19,168 nucleotides of DNA from Streptococcus panodentis (GTDB lineage Bacteria; Bacillota; Bacilli; Lactobacillales; Streptococcaceae), in the NCBI RefSeq assembly GCF_017884005.1, contig NZ_QFAY01000037.1, positions 1 to 19,168 of the forward strand, read 5' to 3'. Both the position numbers and the translations under genes were made by a program. The notes under the pieces are model-generated. The model was given only the letters and a program-made list of their open reading frames with translations, did no database searches and had not been told where the DNA came from. This document shows positions 1-7,363 of this stretch, piece by piece. Each line of letters begins with the position of its first letter. Within the stretch, counting starts at the first letter, position 1.

Positions 1-151
1 TCAAAGCAGTGCTTTTGTTGCTTCCTCTCGGAAGCTCTATCTATAACCTCAAAACCTCCACTGGAGCTTTTGAGCAACTAGCTGCCGCGTCAAGAGTTTT
101 AAAAAAAAAAACAAAACAAAGCGAGGCTGAAACACTTTTGTCCCAGCCTCG
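1..151 (+). repeat. Dispersed intergenic repeat, copy A
   Basis: Positions 11-77 are identical, base for base as I read them, to 3768-3834 (copy B). The similarity continues through a segment reading GCTGCCGCGTCAAGAGTTTT and CAAAACAAAGCGAGGCTGA, which is also in copy B and, reversed, at 19081-19168 (copy C). It contains two hairpins: a 6-bp stem GCTTCC/GGAAGC, and a stem CTCAAAA/TTTTGAG that continues as CTCC/GGAG after a C/C mismatch. The last part forms the ulaG terminator. The repeat is noncoding and looks like a mobile or amplified intergenic element. I do not recognise a named family. Confidence 0.75.
101..151 (-). terminator. Rho-independent terminator of ulaG
   Basis: Read on the minus strand, a perfect 8-bp stem CGAGGCTG/CAGCCTCG (144-151 with 122-129, loop 14 nt) is followed by a T-rich tract (101-120, about eleven consecutive T at the end). 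It starts 18 bases after the ulaG stop codon and is built from the end of repeat copy A. Confidence 0.85.
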
Positions 152-169
152 GCTCTTTCTAATAAAATT

Positions 170-1261
170 TTAAAGGAGGGCCTTGAATTGAATATTGGAA
201 TCGTGATCAAAGCAGTCATCAAAGCCGCGCGGATGATGGTATTCTATCCGGTCTTTGTCCTGCGGATAGGTATACTTGCCGCCGACTTCCCAGATAAATG
301 GATGGAATTGATACTGCAGGCGTTCCTTGCGCATTTTCCAGAGAGCCAAAATTTCATCTGTTGAAGCCATGAAGTTAGACCAAATGTCATAGTGGACAGG
401 GATAATGACTTTAGCCCGCAGGTTTTCGGCCATGCGCAGCAGGTCAATCGAAGTCATCTTATCCTGAATGCCAATCGGATTGTCTCCGTAATTATTGATA
501 GCGACATCGATATTGAAATCCTTGCCGTGTTTAGCAAAGTAGTTAGAGAAATGGGAGTCTGCGCCATGGTAAATCGTGCCGCCTGGTGTTTCAAAGACAT
601 AATTGACAGCCTTGCGGGCCATTTCTTCATCTGTCACAGCCAAACCAGCCAATTCGCCGTCCTGCGCTTCTGCTCCTTCAACTGGAAGAGTGACCAGACA
701 GGTACGGTCAAAGGACTCAACAGCTGTTACCTTGATGTCCTTAAACTCAAAGCTTTCGCCCGGTTTGATGACGATGATGCGCTCTTCCGGCACACCCCAT
801 TTTTTCCAAATTTCGCCGCACTCGTAAGGGCCGACAAATTTGACATGGTCCAGCTTAGGATTGTTGACAATGGCTGCTGCAGTATTGATGTCAATGTGAT
901 CACTGTGGAAATGCGATACGAGATAATAGTCCAGTTCATTGATGGCAAAAGGGTCAATGACCATAGGCTGCACGCGCAGATTAGGCTGCAGCTTGCGAAC
1001 TCCGGCCATATTGGCCATCTGGTGTCCGCGGACCATGTCTTTGACTTTCTTGGTAGACTTGCCGCGGTTGGACCAGAGGTCCATGACAACATTGGCGCCG
1101 CCCGGCGTCTTGATCCAGACCCCGCAGTTGCCCAGCCACCACATAGCAAAATTGCCTTCCGGCACGACTTCTTCTTCAATTTCTTCATTAAGCCAGGTTC
1201 CCCACTCTGGGAAAGTGCTTAAAATCCAAGATTCCCGCGTAATTTCTTTTACGTTTGGCAT
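170..1261 (-). CDS. ulaG: L-ascorbate-6-phosphate lactonase UlaG
   Basis: This is a 363-residue metallo-beta-lactamase-fold hydrolase that opens the lactone ring of L-ascorbate 6-phosphate to 3-keto-L-gulonate 6-phosphate in the cytoplasm. The protein tracks E. coli UlaG closely from its N-terminus (KEITRESWILSTFPEWG) through GNCGVW, the metal-binding HFHSDHID motif, DPFAIN, FDRT, HGADSHFSNY and the ending YHHPRGFDDCF. The frame stays open upstream to 1492, but the start at 1261 is chosen because a GAGGAGG Shine-Dalgarno lies 6 bases upstream, homology to UlaG begins there, and the promoter lies inside the upstream open frame. It is monocistronic, with its own promoter and terminator, and sits next to its regulator. 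It shares a promoter element with ulaA. Confidence 0.95.
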   Translation of the reverse strand: MPNVKEITRESWILSTFPEWGTWLNEEIEEEVVPEGNFAMWWLGNCGVWIKTPGGANVVMDLWSNRGKSTKKVKDMVRGHQMANMAGVRKLQPNLRVQPMVIDPFAINELDYYLVSHFHSDHIDINTAAAIVNNPKLDHVKFVGPYECGEIWKKWGVPEERIIVIKPGESFEFKDIKVTAVESFDRTCLVTLPVEGAEAQDGELAGLAVTDEEMARKAVNYVFETPGGTIYHGADSHFSNYFAKHGKDFNIDVAINNYGDNPIGIQDKMTSIDLLRMAENLRAKVIIPVHYDIWSNFMASTDEILALWKMRKERLQYQFHPFIWEVGGKYTYPQDKDRIEYHHPRGFDDCFDHDSNIQFKALL

Positions 1262-1302
1262 CGAATCATCCTCCTCAAAAGATATTTGATTTCTATAGCT
1301 TA

Positions 1303-1331
1303 AGTATAGCCCGACTGCAAGTGGAAAAAAA
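1303..1331 (-). promoter_or_regulatory. ulaG promoter
   Basis: Minus-strand -10 TATACT (1303-1308). The -35 position is only a T-run (TTTTTT near 1326-1331), which is poor and fits an activator-dependent promoter. The 5' UTR is about 35 nt and carries the GAGGAGG ribosome site. Confidence 0.65.
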
Positions 1332-1368
1332 GACCAAATAAAGCACAAAGCTGTGTTCAAAATTGGAC
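1327..1368 (-). promoter_or_regulatory. Candidate UlaR operator upstream of ulaG
   Basis: Minus-strand GTCCAA (1363-1368), 25 bases, TTGGTC (1332-1337) and a T-run, with TTGGTC 23 bases before the -10. The ulaA promoter has the same two hexamers with the same 25- and 23-base spacings, and also shares TGAACA and TGTG inside the 25-base segment. GTCCAA and TTGGTC contain the inverted pair CCAA/TTGG. Assignment to UlaR is inference from the shared context. Confidence 0.6.
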
Positions 1369-1789
1369 CATGCCCGCCATTCTCCGACAGTTCGGGAGAC
1401 CGCTGCGCTTGCAAATAAAAGGAACGGAATCCTGTCAGCCGTGCAGTCTGAGAGACTGTGGATGCAGTAGATAAAGAATGCACTGTTTCCATCGAACTTG
1501 CCGTAAATTAACCTTTTAATGCGTTAAAAATATAATTTTGATGGGTTAATTTAATTAAGCAAATGGACTGCCATGTTTTTTGAGGTATTTGTAAAAACCA
1601 TATGACTGATGTCTTTAAAAAATATAATATTTTCTTATTCATCAGCAATTCAGCATTTGAATAAATCAAATAATAGCTCCAGCCACATCAGCTAAGAGAC
1701 AATTCCAAACAGTCCTTTAAGACCGCGCAGAACATAAACACCTCCCTCTCAAACATACAAGCATTGAAGAATTGTCCTTTACATCATTA
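1369..1789. other. Noncoding gap between ulaG and ulaR, no gene seen
   Basis: AT-rich, mostly unstructured sequence. Visible items are a CAGTCT/AGACTG hairpin (1444-1458), and a 9-bp inverted repeat AAATTAACC/GGTTAATTT (1505-1513 and 1544-1552). There is also a 15-codon minus-strand frame (1688-1735) behind a GGGAGG site, which I do not call as a gene. I see no conserved coding sequence. Confidence 0.5.
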
Positions 1790-1835
1790 AATAATAAAAC
1801 TCTGATAAGTGTTGATATGACAACGCTTATCAGAG
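1790..1835 (-). terminator. Second hairpin terminator downstream of ulaR
   Basis: A 15-bp stem (1800-1814 with 1821-1835, one G-U type mismatch, 6-nt loop) begins CTCTGATAAG and ends CTTATCAGAG. On the minus strand it is followed by TTTTATTATTT. The plus strand also has a short CTTTTC run, so it may act in both directions. Confidence 0.7.
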
Positions 1836-1852
1836 CTTTTCTGTTGTTAATA

Positions 1853-1902
1853 CAAAGAAAAAGATTGAAGAAAATGTTCAAAATGAAGTTTTTCTTCAAT
1901 CT
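1853..1902 (-). terminator. Rho-independent terminator of ulaR
   Basis: Perfect 13-bp stem AGATTGAAGAAAA / TTTTCTTCAATCT (1862-1874 and 1890-1902) starting 16 bases past the ulaR stop, followed on the minus strand by TTTTTCTTTG. Together with the hairpin at 1800-1835 it makes a double terminator that separates ulaR from ulaG. Confidence 0.75.
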
Positions 1903-1918
1903 GACTAGTAAAAACTTC

Positions 1919-3610
1919 CTAGTTACTATCTTTCGTCCTGTCTTCTGTTTCCTCAGCAGCATTGGCCAGCAGCTTTTCATTGACCAGTTTTTGGATTTTT
2001 TCTTTTAGTTCCTGAGAGCGGACGGAGTCCTTGACATAGGTTGACAGCAGCTTTTCTAAATCCTGATTGAAGGTAGCGGCATCAGACAGTCCCTGCCTTT
2101 TGACAAAATGGGTAATATTGAGAATATCTTCGTTATCCAAAATCGGATGCACCTGAATGACCGGCAGGTCTGTTTCCAAATCTTCATTGGTAGTAATCAG
2201 CACATCAGCCCTGAGAATATCCTCCACACTCTTGAACTGCTCTGTCGTAAAAACAGCATCCAGCCGCTCATTGGGCAGGTAATCGCGGCACTGCTTCAGC
2301 AGCAGCTTGGAGATCCCCACTCCTTCATCACAGACCAAATAAATCTGCCGATTGTCCCGCTGCTCTGCCGGGCTGTTTTTCAGCGAACCGCCGATATGGA
2401 TGGTCAGATAGGCAATGTCATCGTCAGTCAAGGAGACAAACCAGGCCTCTTCCAGAACCACCGCACAGGACTTGGTAAAGATAAAGAGATCTGCGTATCT
2501 GCTTCTGATTTGGCGGGTCAGGGGATTTTTGGTCAGAATGCCATAAGTCTTGCGAAAAAGCAGGGCCTTGCAATGAGTCAGAAGGTTGCGCAGCAGGTCA
2601 TCCCGGTTTTCGATTTGGTAGGAAGAAGTCTCAAAGCGCCAGAGAAAGGCCTCCAAAGCCTCCTGCAGCTGGGCAAAATCCTGACTGGTCGCATGCAAAT
2701 CCCGGTCCTTGCGGTAGGACAGGAGCAGAACTGCCAGCAGGGAAATTTCAATATCACTCAGCTGGACTGCCAGCTGGCTGTCCATGCGCTCGCTCAAGAG
2801 CTTAGCCACCTTATATTCTATCCGCTTGCGAATGAGACTGAACTCCTGAGAAATGCTGTTTTCTTCCTCTTTTTTCAGCTCCATATTGCGGCAGCTGAGC
2901 AGCAGGTAAGGCAGAACCTGCAGCATAAATACCAGTTCGTGTCTGTTGATTTTCTTGCCCAAATCCTGCTCCACCAATGGCACCTGCTGGCTGAGAAAGG
3001 CCTGCAGATCACCAGACAGCAGCTTTTCACCGGCAAAAAGCGCCTGAATTTTCTGATTCAGGACAGCCACAAAAGCCTGATTGCCCTCTACAAAGATATG
3101 ATAGAGGAGCGAATGGACATACTGAATTTTATTGAGCGGATGGCAGTCCAGATAGTAGCCTCTGGCCTTGGTGGAATAGAGACTGACCTGATACTGCTCG
3201 GTCGTCAGCTGATGGCGGATTTCATTGAGGTCATTGAGCACTGTATTGCGCGACACCTCAGTCAGATCCATCAGCTTTTCGATAGTGACCCGCTCCTTGG
3301 ACGCACAGATACAGAGGGAAATAAGCTGCATCCGCTCTCTGGCACTCATGATATAGCTGCGCGAGTCCACATGCCGCAGCAGCTCCCGGCAAAGCTCTTT
3401 CTGCTTTTCTGTCAGCAAAATCCCTACCCGCGGCTGGCTGACAATCTCTTCCCCATAGCCTTCCAGAGCATCATTGATTTTCTCTAAATGATAGTAAATT
3501 TTTCGGCGCGACTGCCCCAATTCACGGGAAATCGTCATAATCGTCTCAGCTTCTTTCAGCCCAATCAGATAGCGCAGCAGTTCGCAGCTTGTTTTGTCCA
3601 GCAATATCAT
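1919..3610 (-). CDS. ulaR: PRD-containing transcriptional regulator of the ascorbate locus (BglG/MtlR-type)
   Basis: A 563-residue regulator. An N-terminal helix-turn-helix (about 20-45) is followed by a second HTH/Mga-like segment (about 105-135, ending in EVSRNTVLNDLNEIR). Two PTS-regulation domains follow (about 165-270 and 300-415). The second holds the usual histidines (LLTHCKALLFR, H346; YLTIHIGG, H405). A EIIB-like domain (about 421-500) carries a cysteine in YLVCDEGVGIS (C427). I see no C-terminal EIIA domain, unlike full MtlR/LicR proteins. Such proteins are switched by PTS phosphorylation, and the orthologous position in pneumococcus holds the ula activator UlaR. Start 3610 is preferred over 3655 because AGGAGT lies just before it and the promoter -10 falls inside the longer frame. 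It is transcribed separately from ulaABCDEF. Confidence 0.85.
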   Translation of the reverse strand: MILLDKTSCELLRYLIGLKEAETIMTISRELGQSRRKIYYHLEKINDALEGYGEEIVSQPRVGILLTEKQKELCRELLRHVDSRSYIMSARERMQLISLCICASKERVTIEKLMDLTEVSRNTVLNDLNEIRHQLTTEQYQVSLYSTKARGYYLDCHPLNKIQYVHSLLYHIFVEGNQAFVAVLNQKIQALFAGEKLLSGDLQAFLSQQVPLVEQDLGKKINRHELVFMLQVLPYLLLSCRNMELKKEEENSISQEFSLIRKRIEYKVAKLLSERMDSQLAVQLSDIEISLLAVLLLSYRKDRDLHATSQDFAQLQEALEAFLWRFETSSYQIENRDDLLRNLLTHCKALLFRKTYGILTKNPLTRQIRSRYADLFIFTKSCAVVLEEAWFVSLTDDDIAYLTIHIGGSLKNSPAEQRDNRQIYLVCDEGVGISKLLLKQCRDYLPNERLDAVFTTEQFKSVEDILRADVLITTNEDLETDLPVIQVHPILDNEDILNITHFVKRQGLSDAATFNQDLEKLLSTYVKDSVRSQELKEKIQKLVNEKLLANAAEETEDRTKDSN

Positions 3611-3637
3611 AGCCACTCCTTGAAAAGTTTCACCACT

Positions 3638-3666
3638 ATTATAGCATGATTCCATTTTATAGTCTT
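3638..3666 (-). promoter_or_regulatory. ulaR promoter (extended -10)
   Basis: Minus-strand TGCTATAAT (TATAAT at 3638-3643) is a consensus extended -10. The -35 (AAGACT near 3661-3666) is poor. It lies about 28 nt before the ulaR start codon, leaving a short leader. No copy of the GTCCAA-N25-TTGGTC element is seen here, so ulaR is probably not under the same control. Confidence 0.65.
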
Positions 3667-3684
3667 TTCCTTTGCTTTTAGTAG

Positions 3685-3738
3685 TGAAACTGTCCGGGGG
3701 ACAGTTTCAGCCTATCGCTTAATATACAGGGCGATAGG
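3685..3738. repeat. Two back-to-back perfect hairpins
   Basis: First hairpin: TGAAACTGTCC, loop GGG, GGACAGTTTCA (3685-3709, 11-bp stem). Second: CCTATCGC / GCGATAGG (3711-3718 and 3731-3738, 12-nt spacing). They directly adjoin repeat copy B and probably belong to it. Neither is followed by a long T-run in either direction. Confidence 0.7.
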
Positions 3739-3968
3739 GCAGCGAACTGCTCAAAAGCTCCCCTAGAGCTTTTGTTGCTTCCTCTCGGAAGCTCTATCTA
3801 TAACCTCAAAACCTCCACTGGAGCTTTTGAGCAATCAGCTACCGCGTCAAGAGTTTTTTACCAAAACAAAGCGAGACTGAAGGACTTTTTATACGGTATC
3901 TTCCAAAAGATCCATCCCTCTGTGGGTGAGGGCACAGCCATCATGGGAGTCTGTCTCAGCCTCGGAGC
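3739..3968 (+). repeat. Dispersed intergenic repeat, copy B (longest copy)
   Basis: It begins with a third hairpin CAAAAGCTC/GAGCTTTTG and continues with the 67-bp block identical to copy A (3768-3834). Next comes CAATCAGCTACCGCGTCAAG, shared with copy C, then GCGAGACTGAAGGAC. The end (3882-3953) holds ATACGGT, GGGTGAGGGC, CAGCCATCATGGGAG and TCAGCCTCGG. Parts of that end recur reversed at 9095-9155 (copy D). An open frame of 110 codons crosses it on the plus strand, but that is repeat sequence and not a gene. Confidence 0.75.
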
Positions 3969-4010
3969 AAGGCGAGTGAACGACGGAATCAAAGATAAAC
4001 TAAATGGCGA

Positions 4011-4043
4011 TAAAAGAAAGGGGCAGACGATTCAGCCCCTTTC
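4011..4043 (-). terminator. Terminator of the ulaABCDEF operon
   Basis: Perfect 9-bp stem GAAAGGGGC/GCCCCTTTC (4016-4024 and 4035-4043, 10-nt loop) followed on the minus strand by TTTTATC. It lies about 70 bases past the ulaF stop and separates the operon from ulaR. Confidence 0.85.
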
Positions 4044-4113
4044 CCCTTATATAGCCTTTATCCGCGCTGCATTTCTGCCCTTTGAGTATCCGTCCGGCAG
4101 ATAGGCATTGGCT

Positions 4114-4815
4114 TTATTTTTTCTGGCCATAGTAAGCATTGGGGCCATGTTTGCGCAGATAGTGTTTATCCATCAGATACCGTGGAGCCTCTTCCACTCG
4201 GGGGTGGATTTGCTCTGTTAAGCGGGCCATCTTAGCCACTTCTTCCAAGACAACGCTGTGGTAGACTGCTGCTTCCGGGGTTTTCCCCCAGGTGAACGGT
4301 CCGTGATTGCGGACTGTCACGCCAGGTACCGCCATCGGATCCAGCTCCCGCTCACGGAAGGTTTCGATAATGACCGTCCCTGTCTCCAGCTCATAAGCCC
4401 GGTTAATCTCCTCTTCGGTCAGCGAGCGGGCCGCAGGGATTGGACCATAGAAATAATCGGCATGGGTCGTCCCGTAAAAAGGAATATCCCGGCCAGCCTG
4501 AGCCCAGCCGACAGCTTCTGTCGAGTGGGTATGGACCACTCCGCCGATTTGCGGGAAGGCCTTGTAGAGCTCCACATGGGTCGCCAAATCCGACGAAGGA
4601 TTGAGCTCTCCCTCAACCACTTTCCCATCCAAGTCTGTTACAACCATATTTTCAGCGGACAGCTCTTCATAAGGCACTCCGCTGGGCTTGATGACGATAT
4701 AGCCTGCCTCCCGATCAATACCGGAAACATTGCCCCAGGTAAACTTGACCAAGCCATGCTTGGGCAGTGACAGATTGGCCTCATAGACACGTTTTCTCAA
4801 TTCAGGTAAAAGCAT
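4114..4815 (-). CDS. ulaF: L-ribulose-5-phosphate 4-epimerase UlaF
   Basis: A 233-residue class II aldolase-fold epimerase (AraD/SgbE/UlaF family) converting L-ribulose 5-phosphate to D-xylulose 5-phosphate, the last step before the pentose phosphate pathway. Visible family motifs are FTWGNVSG (26-33), KPSGVPYE (43-50) and the zinc ligands H95 and H97 (VVHTHS) and H171 (RNHGPF), with D76, D120 and Y229 at the positions used in AraD. The length is normal for the family. It is the last gene of the operon: the ulaE stop TAA is directly followed by the ulaF ATG, so the two are probably translationally coupled. UlaF rather than AraD is inferred from the neighbours. Confidence 0.93.
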   Translation of the reverse strand: MLLPELRKRVYEANLSLPKHGLVKFTWGNVSGIDREAGYIVIKPSGVPYEELSAENMVVTDLDGKVVEGELNPSSDLATHVELYKAFPQIGGVVHTHSTEAVGWAQAGRDIPFYGTTHADYFYGPIPAARSLTEEEINRAYELETGTVIIETFRERELDPMAVPGVTVRNHGPFTWGKTPEAAVYHSVVLEEVAKMARLTEQIHPRVEEAPRYLMDKHYLRKHGPNAYYGQKK

Positions 4816-5679
4816 TTAGTTCAACCCCGCTTTCTCAATCAAAGGATAGAGGAATTCCTGAGCGGCTCGAATAGCCGCCTTGGTTTCTTCTACTGTTTGG
4901 CAATTTTCAGACCACATTTCTATCAGGAAAGGCCCCTGGTAATTGGTCTTTTTCAGAACTTCAAAGACCGCCGGCCAGTCAACACAGCCTTGACCGAAAG
5001 GCACATCACGAAATTGGCCTTTGGACTGCTCTGTCACGGCATAGGTATCCTTCAGATGAAGGGCCGCCAGCGCCTGATGCCCCAGCAGAAATTCACTCCA
5101 AAGATCATTGTGCCAGGCCGAGACATTGCCTGTATCCGGATAGACAAAGAGATAAGGCGAATCAATCTCCTTGGCTACAGCCAGATATTTCTCAATACTG
5201 TTGATAAACGGGTCATCCATGATTTCAATCGCCAGAATGACCTGGGCCTGCTCGGCCCAATCACAGGCCAGGCGCAGGTTTTTCAGAAAACGGGCACGGG
5301 TGGCTGCTGATTTTTCTTCATAGTAGACATCATAACCAGCCAGCTGTATGACCCGGACACCCAAGTCCTGAGCCAGCTCAATACAGGCTTTCATGGTCTC
5401 CAGCGACTTGGCTTCCAGCTCAGGATCATTGGAGCCCAGCGGATAGCGGCGGTGGCCGCTGAAGCAGATGCTGGGAATACGGACACCGGTCTCATAAATC
5501 GCTCGGACCAGCTCCAGACGTTCTTCCTTGGACCAGACAAGACGGGCCAGCCGGTCATCGCTCTCGTCCACCGACATTTCTACAAAGTCAAAGCCCAGCT
5601 CTTTGGCAAATTCTAAGCGTTCTTTCCAAGAAAAATGCTTGGGCGTCGCCTTTTCATAAATTCCAATCGGACGTGCCAT
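4816..5679 (-). CDS. ulaE: L-ribulose/L-xylulose-5-phosphate 3-epimerase UlaE
   Basis: A 287-residue TIM-barrel epimerase interconverting L-xylulose 5-phosphate and L-ribulose 5-phosphate. The N-terminus PIGIYEKATPKHFSWKERL is typical of UlaE/SgbU proteins. Likely metal ligands are E152 (AIEIMD), D182 (YPDTGN), H208 (LHLKD) and E254 (LIEMWS), the usual E-D-H-E set of this family. SGHRRYPLGS (74-83) matches the conserved substrate loop. It begins three bases after the ulaD stop, with a GGGGG stretch overlapping the ulaD end as ribosome site, and abuts ulaF. Confidence 0.94.
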   Translation of the reverse strand: MARPIGIYEKATPKHFSWKERLEFAKELGFDFVEMSVDESDDRLARLVWSKEERLELVRAIYETGVRIPSICFSGHRRYPLGSNDPELEAKSLETMKACIELAQDLGVRVIQLAGYDVYYEEKSAATRARFLKNLRLACDWAEQAQVILAIEIMDDPFINSIEKYLAVAKEIDSPYLFVYPDTGNVSAWHNDLWSEFLLGHQALAALHLKDTYAVTEQSKGQFRDVPFGQGCVDWPAVFEVLKKTNYQGPFLIEMWSENCQTVEETKAAIRAAQEFLYPLIEKAGLN

Positions 5680-5682
5680 GGC

Positions 5683-6348
5683 CTACCCCCAGATTCGTTT
5701 GATTTCATCTTTGAAAGCCCGTGCTGCTGCGGCCGGATTTTCAGCCTCAGTAATGCCGCGGCCGGCAATAAAGGTAAAGACATCAACCCCTTCGAAGAGT
5801 TTGAGAGTATCAACATTGAGACCGCCGGTAACAGAGACACGGAAGCCCATTTCAATCAGCTTCTTCACCTTGTTCAGGTCCTTTTCTCCCCAGGTTTCGC
5901 CGGCCAGCAGCGCATCGCGGGATTGGTGGTAAATAGCCTGAGAAATACCGGCATCCAGCCAGGTCTGAGCTTGCTCAAAGGTCCAGTCGCCGTAAAGTTC
6001 AATCTGGATTTCACCACGCTCGCCGCGCTCTTCTTGAATGGCTTTTAGGGCGGCTTTCATGGTCGGAATAGTTGCGCAGCAGATACAGGTCATCCAGTCG
6101 GCTCCGCGGACCGCATTGTTCTTGGCTACTGTCCCGCCAGCATCCGCACACTTGGTGTCCGCCACAATGATTTTATCCGGAAAAAGGCTGCGGAGCACTT
6201 CGACCAGCTCGCTCCCTACCTGCAGCAGGCAGACTGTGCCCGCCTCAATGACATCCACCTCATGACCGACAGACACAGCTGCTTTAATCGCTCCCTGCAG
6301 ATCTGAATGATCCAGCGCCACTTGCAAATTTGGAATTCGTTTTGACAT
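5683..6348 (-). CDS. ulaD: 3-keto-L-gulonate-6-phosphate decarboxylase UlaD
   Basis: A 221-residue (beta/alpha)8 decarboxylase of the OMP decarboxylase suprafamily, converting 3-keto-L-gulonate 6-phosphate to L-xylulose 5-phosphate and CO2. The magnesium and catalytic residues are visible: D13 (ALDHSD), E35 (VIEAGT), D64, K66 and D69 (ADTKCADAG), and H141 and R144 (YHQSRDALLAG). The phosphate-binding loop is TGGL and AGRGI (195-199). The H/R pair favours decarboxylase over hexulose-phosphate synthase. Ribosome site AGGT. It lies between ulaC (49 bases upstream) and ulaE (3 bases downstream). Confidence 0.95.
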   Translation of the reverse strand: MSKRIPNLQVALDHSDLQGAIKAAVSVGHEVDVIEAGTVCLLQVGSELVEVLRSLFPDKIIVADTKCADAGGTVAKNNAVRGADWMTCICCATIPTMKAALKAIQEERGERGEIQIELYGDWTFEQAQTWLDAGISQAIYHQSRDALLAGETWGEKDLNKVKKLIEMGFRVSVTGGLNVDTLKLFEGVDVFTFIAGRGITEAENPAAAARAFKDEIKRIWG

Positions 6349-6397
6349 TTTTTTACCTCATTTCTCTCTGTCTTTTACTGTCATTAGCAGTGTTTTC

Positions 6398-6883
6398 TCA
6401 GGAATCCAAGTCCAAACCTTCCAGATAAGGGCTGTCTTTGGACTCCTCAATCATAGCCAGCACTTCTTCTTCTGTCTGACAGGCTTCTAAGCGGGCAATG
6501 GAATTTTCCAGCTCAAAAAGGGCGATAATCTGCGGAATCGCTACGCTGGTATGAATCTGCGAACTGGTCGCAGCCAGCGACAGCAGAACGCTGACTTCCT
6601 TGCCGTCAGAAAAGGTCACCGGCTCAGTCAGTGTAATGAGCGAAAAGGCATCCCGGTTGACCCCAGCCTCCGGCCGTGCGTGGGGCATAGCCATACCCGG
6701 CATAAGGATATAATAAGGACCGTATTCTTCTGTTGACTCAATAATAGCGTCATAATACTCCGGCTTGACTGCGCCGCTTTCAATCAAAGGATCCACCGAC
6801 AGTTTGACCGCTTCCTGCCAAGTAGAGGCCGAAAGTCCCAAACGGATGGACTTGTTGTCTGTCAATGCTTGTTTTAAATTCAT
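6398..6883 (-). CDS. ulaC: Ascorbate-specific PTS EIIA component UlaC
   Basis: A 161-residue EIIA of the mannitol/fructose-type fold that passes phosphate from HPr to UlaB. The phosphorylatable histidine is H68 in MPGMAMPHARPEAGV. Start 6883 is used rather than 6898 because AGGAAGAG precedes it at proper distance and would lie inside the longer version. It follows ulaB after 141 bases that hold two hairpins but no obvious promoter, and is probably cotranscribed. Confidence 0.93.
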   Translation of the reverse strand: MNLKQALTDNKSIRLGLSASTWQEAVKLSVDPLIESGAVKPEYYDAIIESTEEYGPYYILMPGMAMPHARPEAGVNRDAFSLITLTEPVTFSDGKEVSVLLSLAATSSQIHTSVAIPQIIALFELENSIARLEACQTEEEVLAMIEESKDSPYLEGLDLDS

Positions 6884-6961
6884 GTCTCTTCCTTTCATAT
6901 CATAAAATGCGAAGGCATCGAAAAATTTCTTTCTGACCCTGCTGAACTACATTCAGATTTG

Positions 6962-7019
6962 CTGTATCTGATGCATACAGATCCTAAGAGGAAGGTGGAG
7001 CAGTTCCAACTGCTCCACC
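6962..7019 (-). other. Intra-operon hairpins between ulaB and ulaC
   Basis: A strong stem of at least 10 bp (GGTGGAGCAG paired with CTGCTCCACC, 6994-7019) follows the ulaB stop by 5 bases. A weaker stem CTGTAT/ATACAG (6962-6980) comes next. Neither is followed by a T-run on the minus strand, so they are more likely mRNA stability or processing elements than terminators. Confidence 0.6.
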
Positions 7020-7024
7020 CTTCT

Positions 7025-7303
7025 TTACAATACCTGACTGAGTTTTTCAGTGATTTCTTTGTCATCCATGAGGTTGTCCAAACCGATTAATTTTCCATTG
7101 GTCCGGCCTTCCAATTCATGAATCAAATGCAGAGAAGCGATGACGATATCGTAACCAGAAGCTAAGCTTTTAGCCTCGCCCACACTGCAGGAATTGACTG
7201 TAAAGTCAGTCTGACCGAGATTGCGCAGGGCATTCTCCACTTTCATTTTAATCACCATAGATGAACCCATGCCGTTTCCGCATGCTGTAAGAACTTTAAC
7301 CAT
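7025..7303 (-). CDS. ulaB: Ascorbate-specific PTS EIIB component UlaB
   Basis: A 92-residue EIIB of the SgaB/UlaB family that carries phosphate from UlaC to the sugar bound by UlaA. The phosphocysteine is C8 in LTACGNGMGSSM, the standard P-loop of lactose/ascorbate-type EIIB proteins. The length is typical. Ribosome site AGGAGG. It lies 60 bases after ulaA in the same operon. Confidence 0.95.
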   Translation of the reverse strand: MVKVLTACGNGMGSSMVIKMKVENALRNLGQTDFTVNSCSVGEAKSLASGYDIVIASLHLIHELEGRTNGKLIGLDNLMDDKEITEKLSQVL

Positions 7304-7363
7304 TGTTGTTTCCTCCTGAAATATTTTATAGATTTTTCAGCCAATAGGGCCGGCTGCAGCCTT

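Noticed and set aside
392..1222. Plus-strand open frame of 276 codons
   Set aside because: It is the reverse of ulaG, an unmistakable enzyme on the other strand.
1262..1492. 77-residue N-terminal extension of UlaG
   Set aside because: The promoter and ribosome site lie inside it, and homology to UlaG starts at 1261.
1688..1735. 15-codon frame behind a GGGAGG site in the ulaR-ulaG gap
   Set aside because: Good ribosome site but very short, no promoter seen, no recognisable sequence. Not enough to call a leader peptide.
2108..3487. Long plus-strand open frame of 459 codons
   Set aside because: It is antisense to ulaR, whose protein has clear PRD and HTH motifs. The plus-strand translation shows no family resemblance and no ribosome site.
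3772..4104. 110-codon plus-strand frame over copy B of the repeat
   Set aside because: It is composed of repeat hairpins and the ulaF terminator, without a ribosome site.
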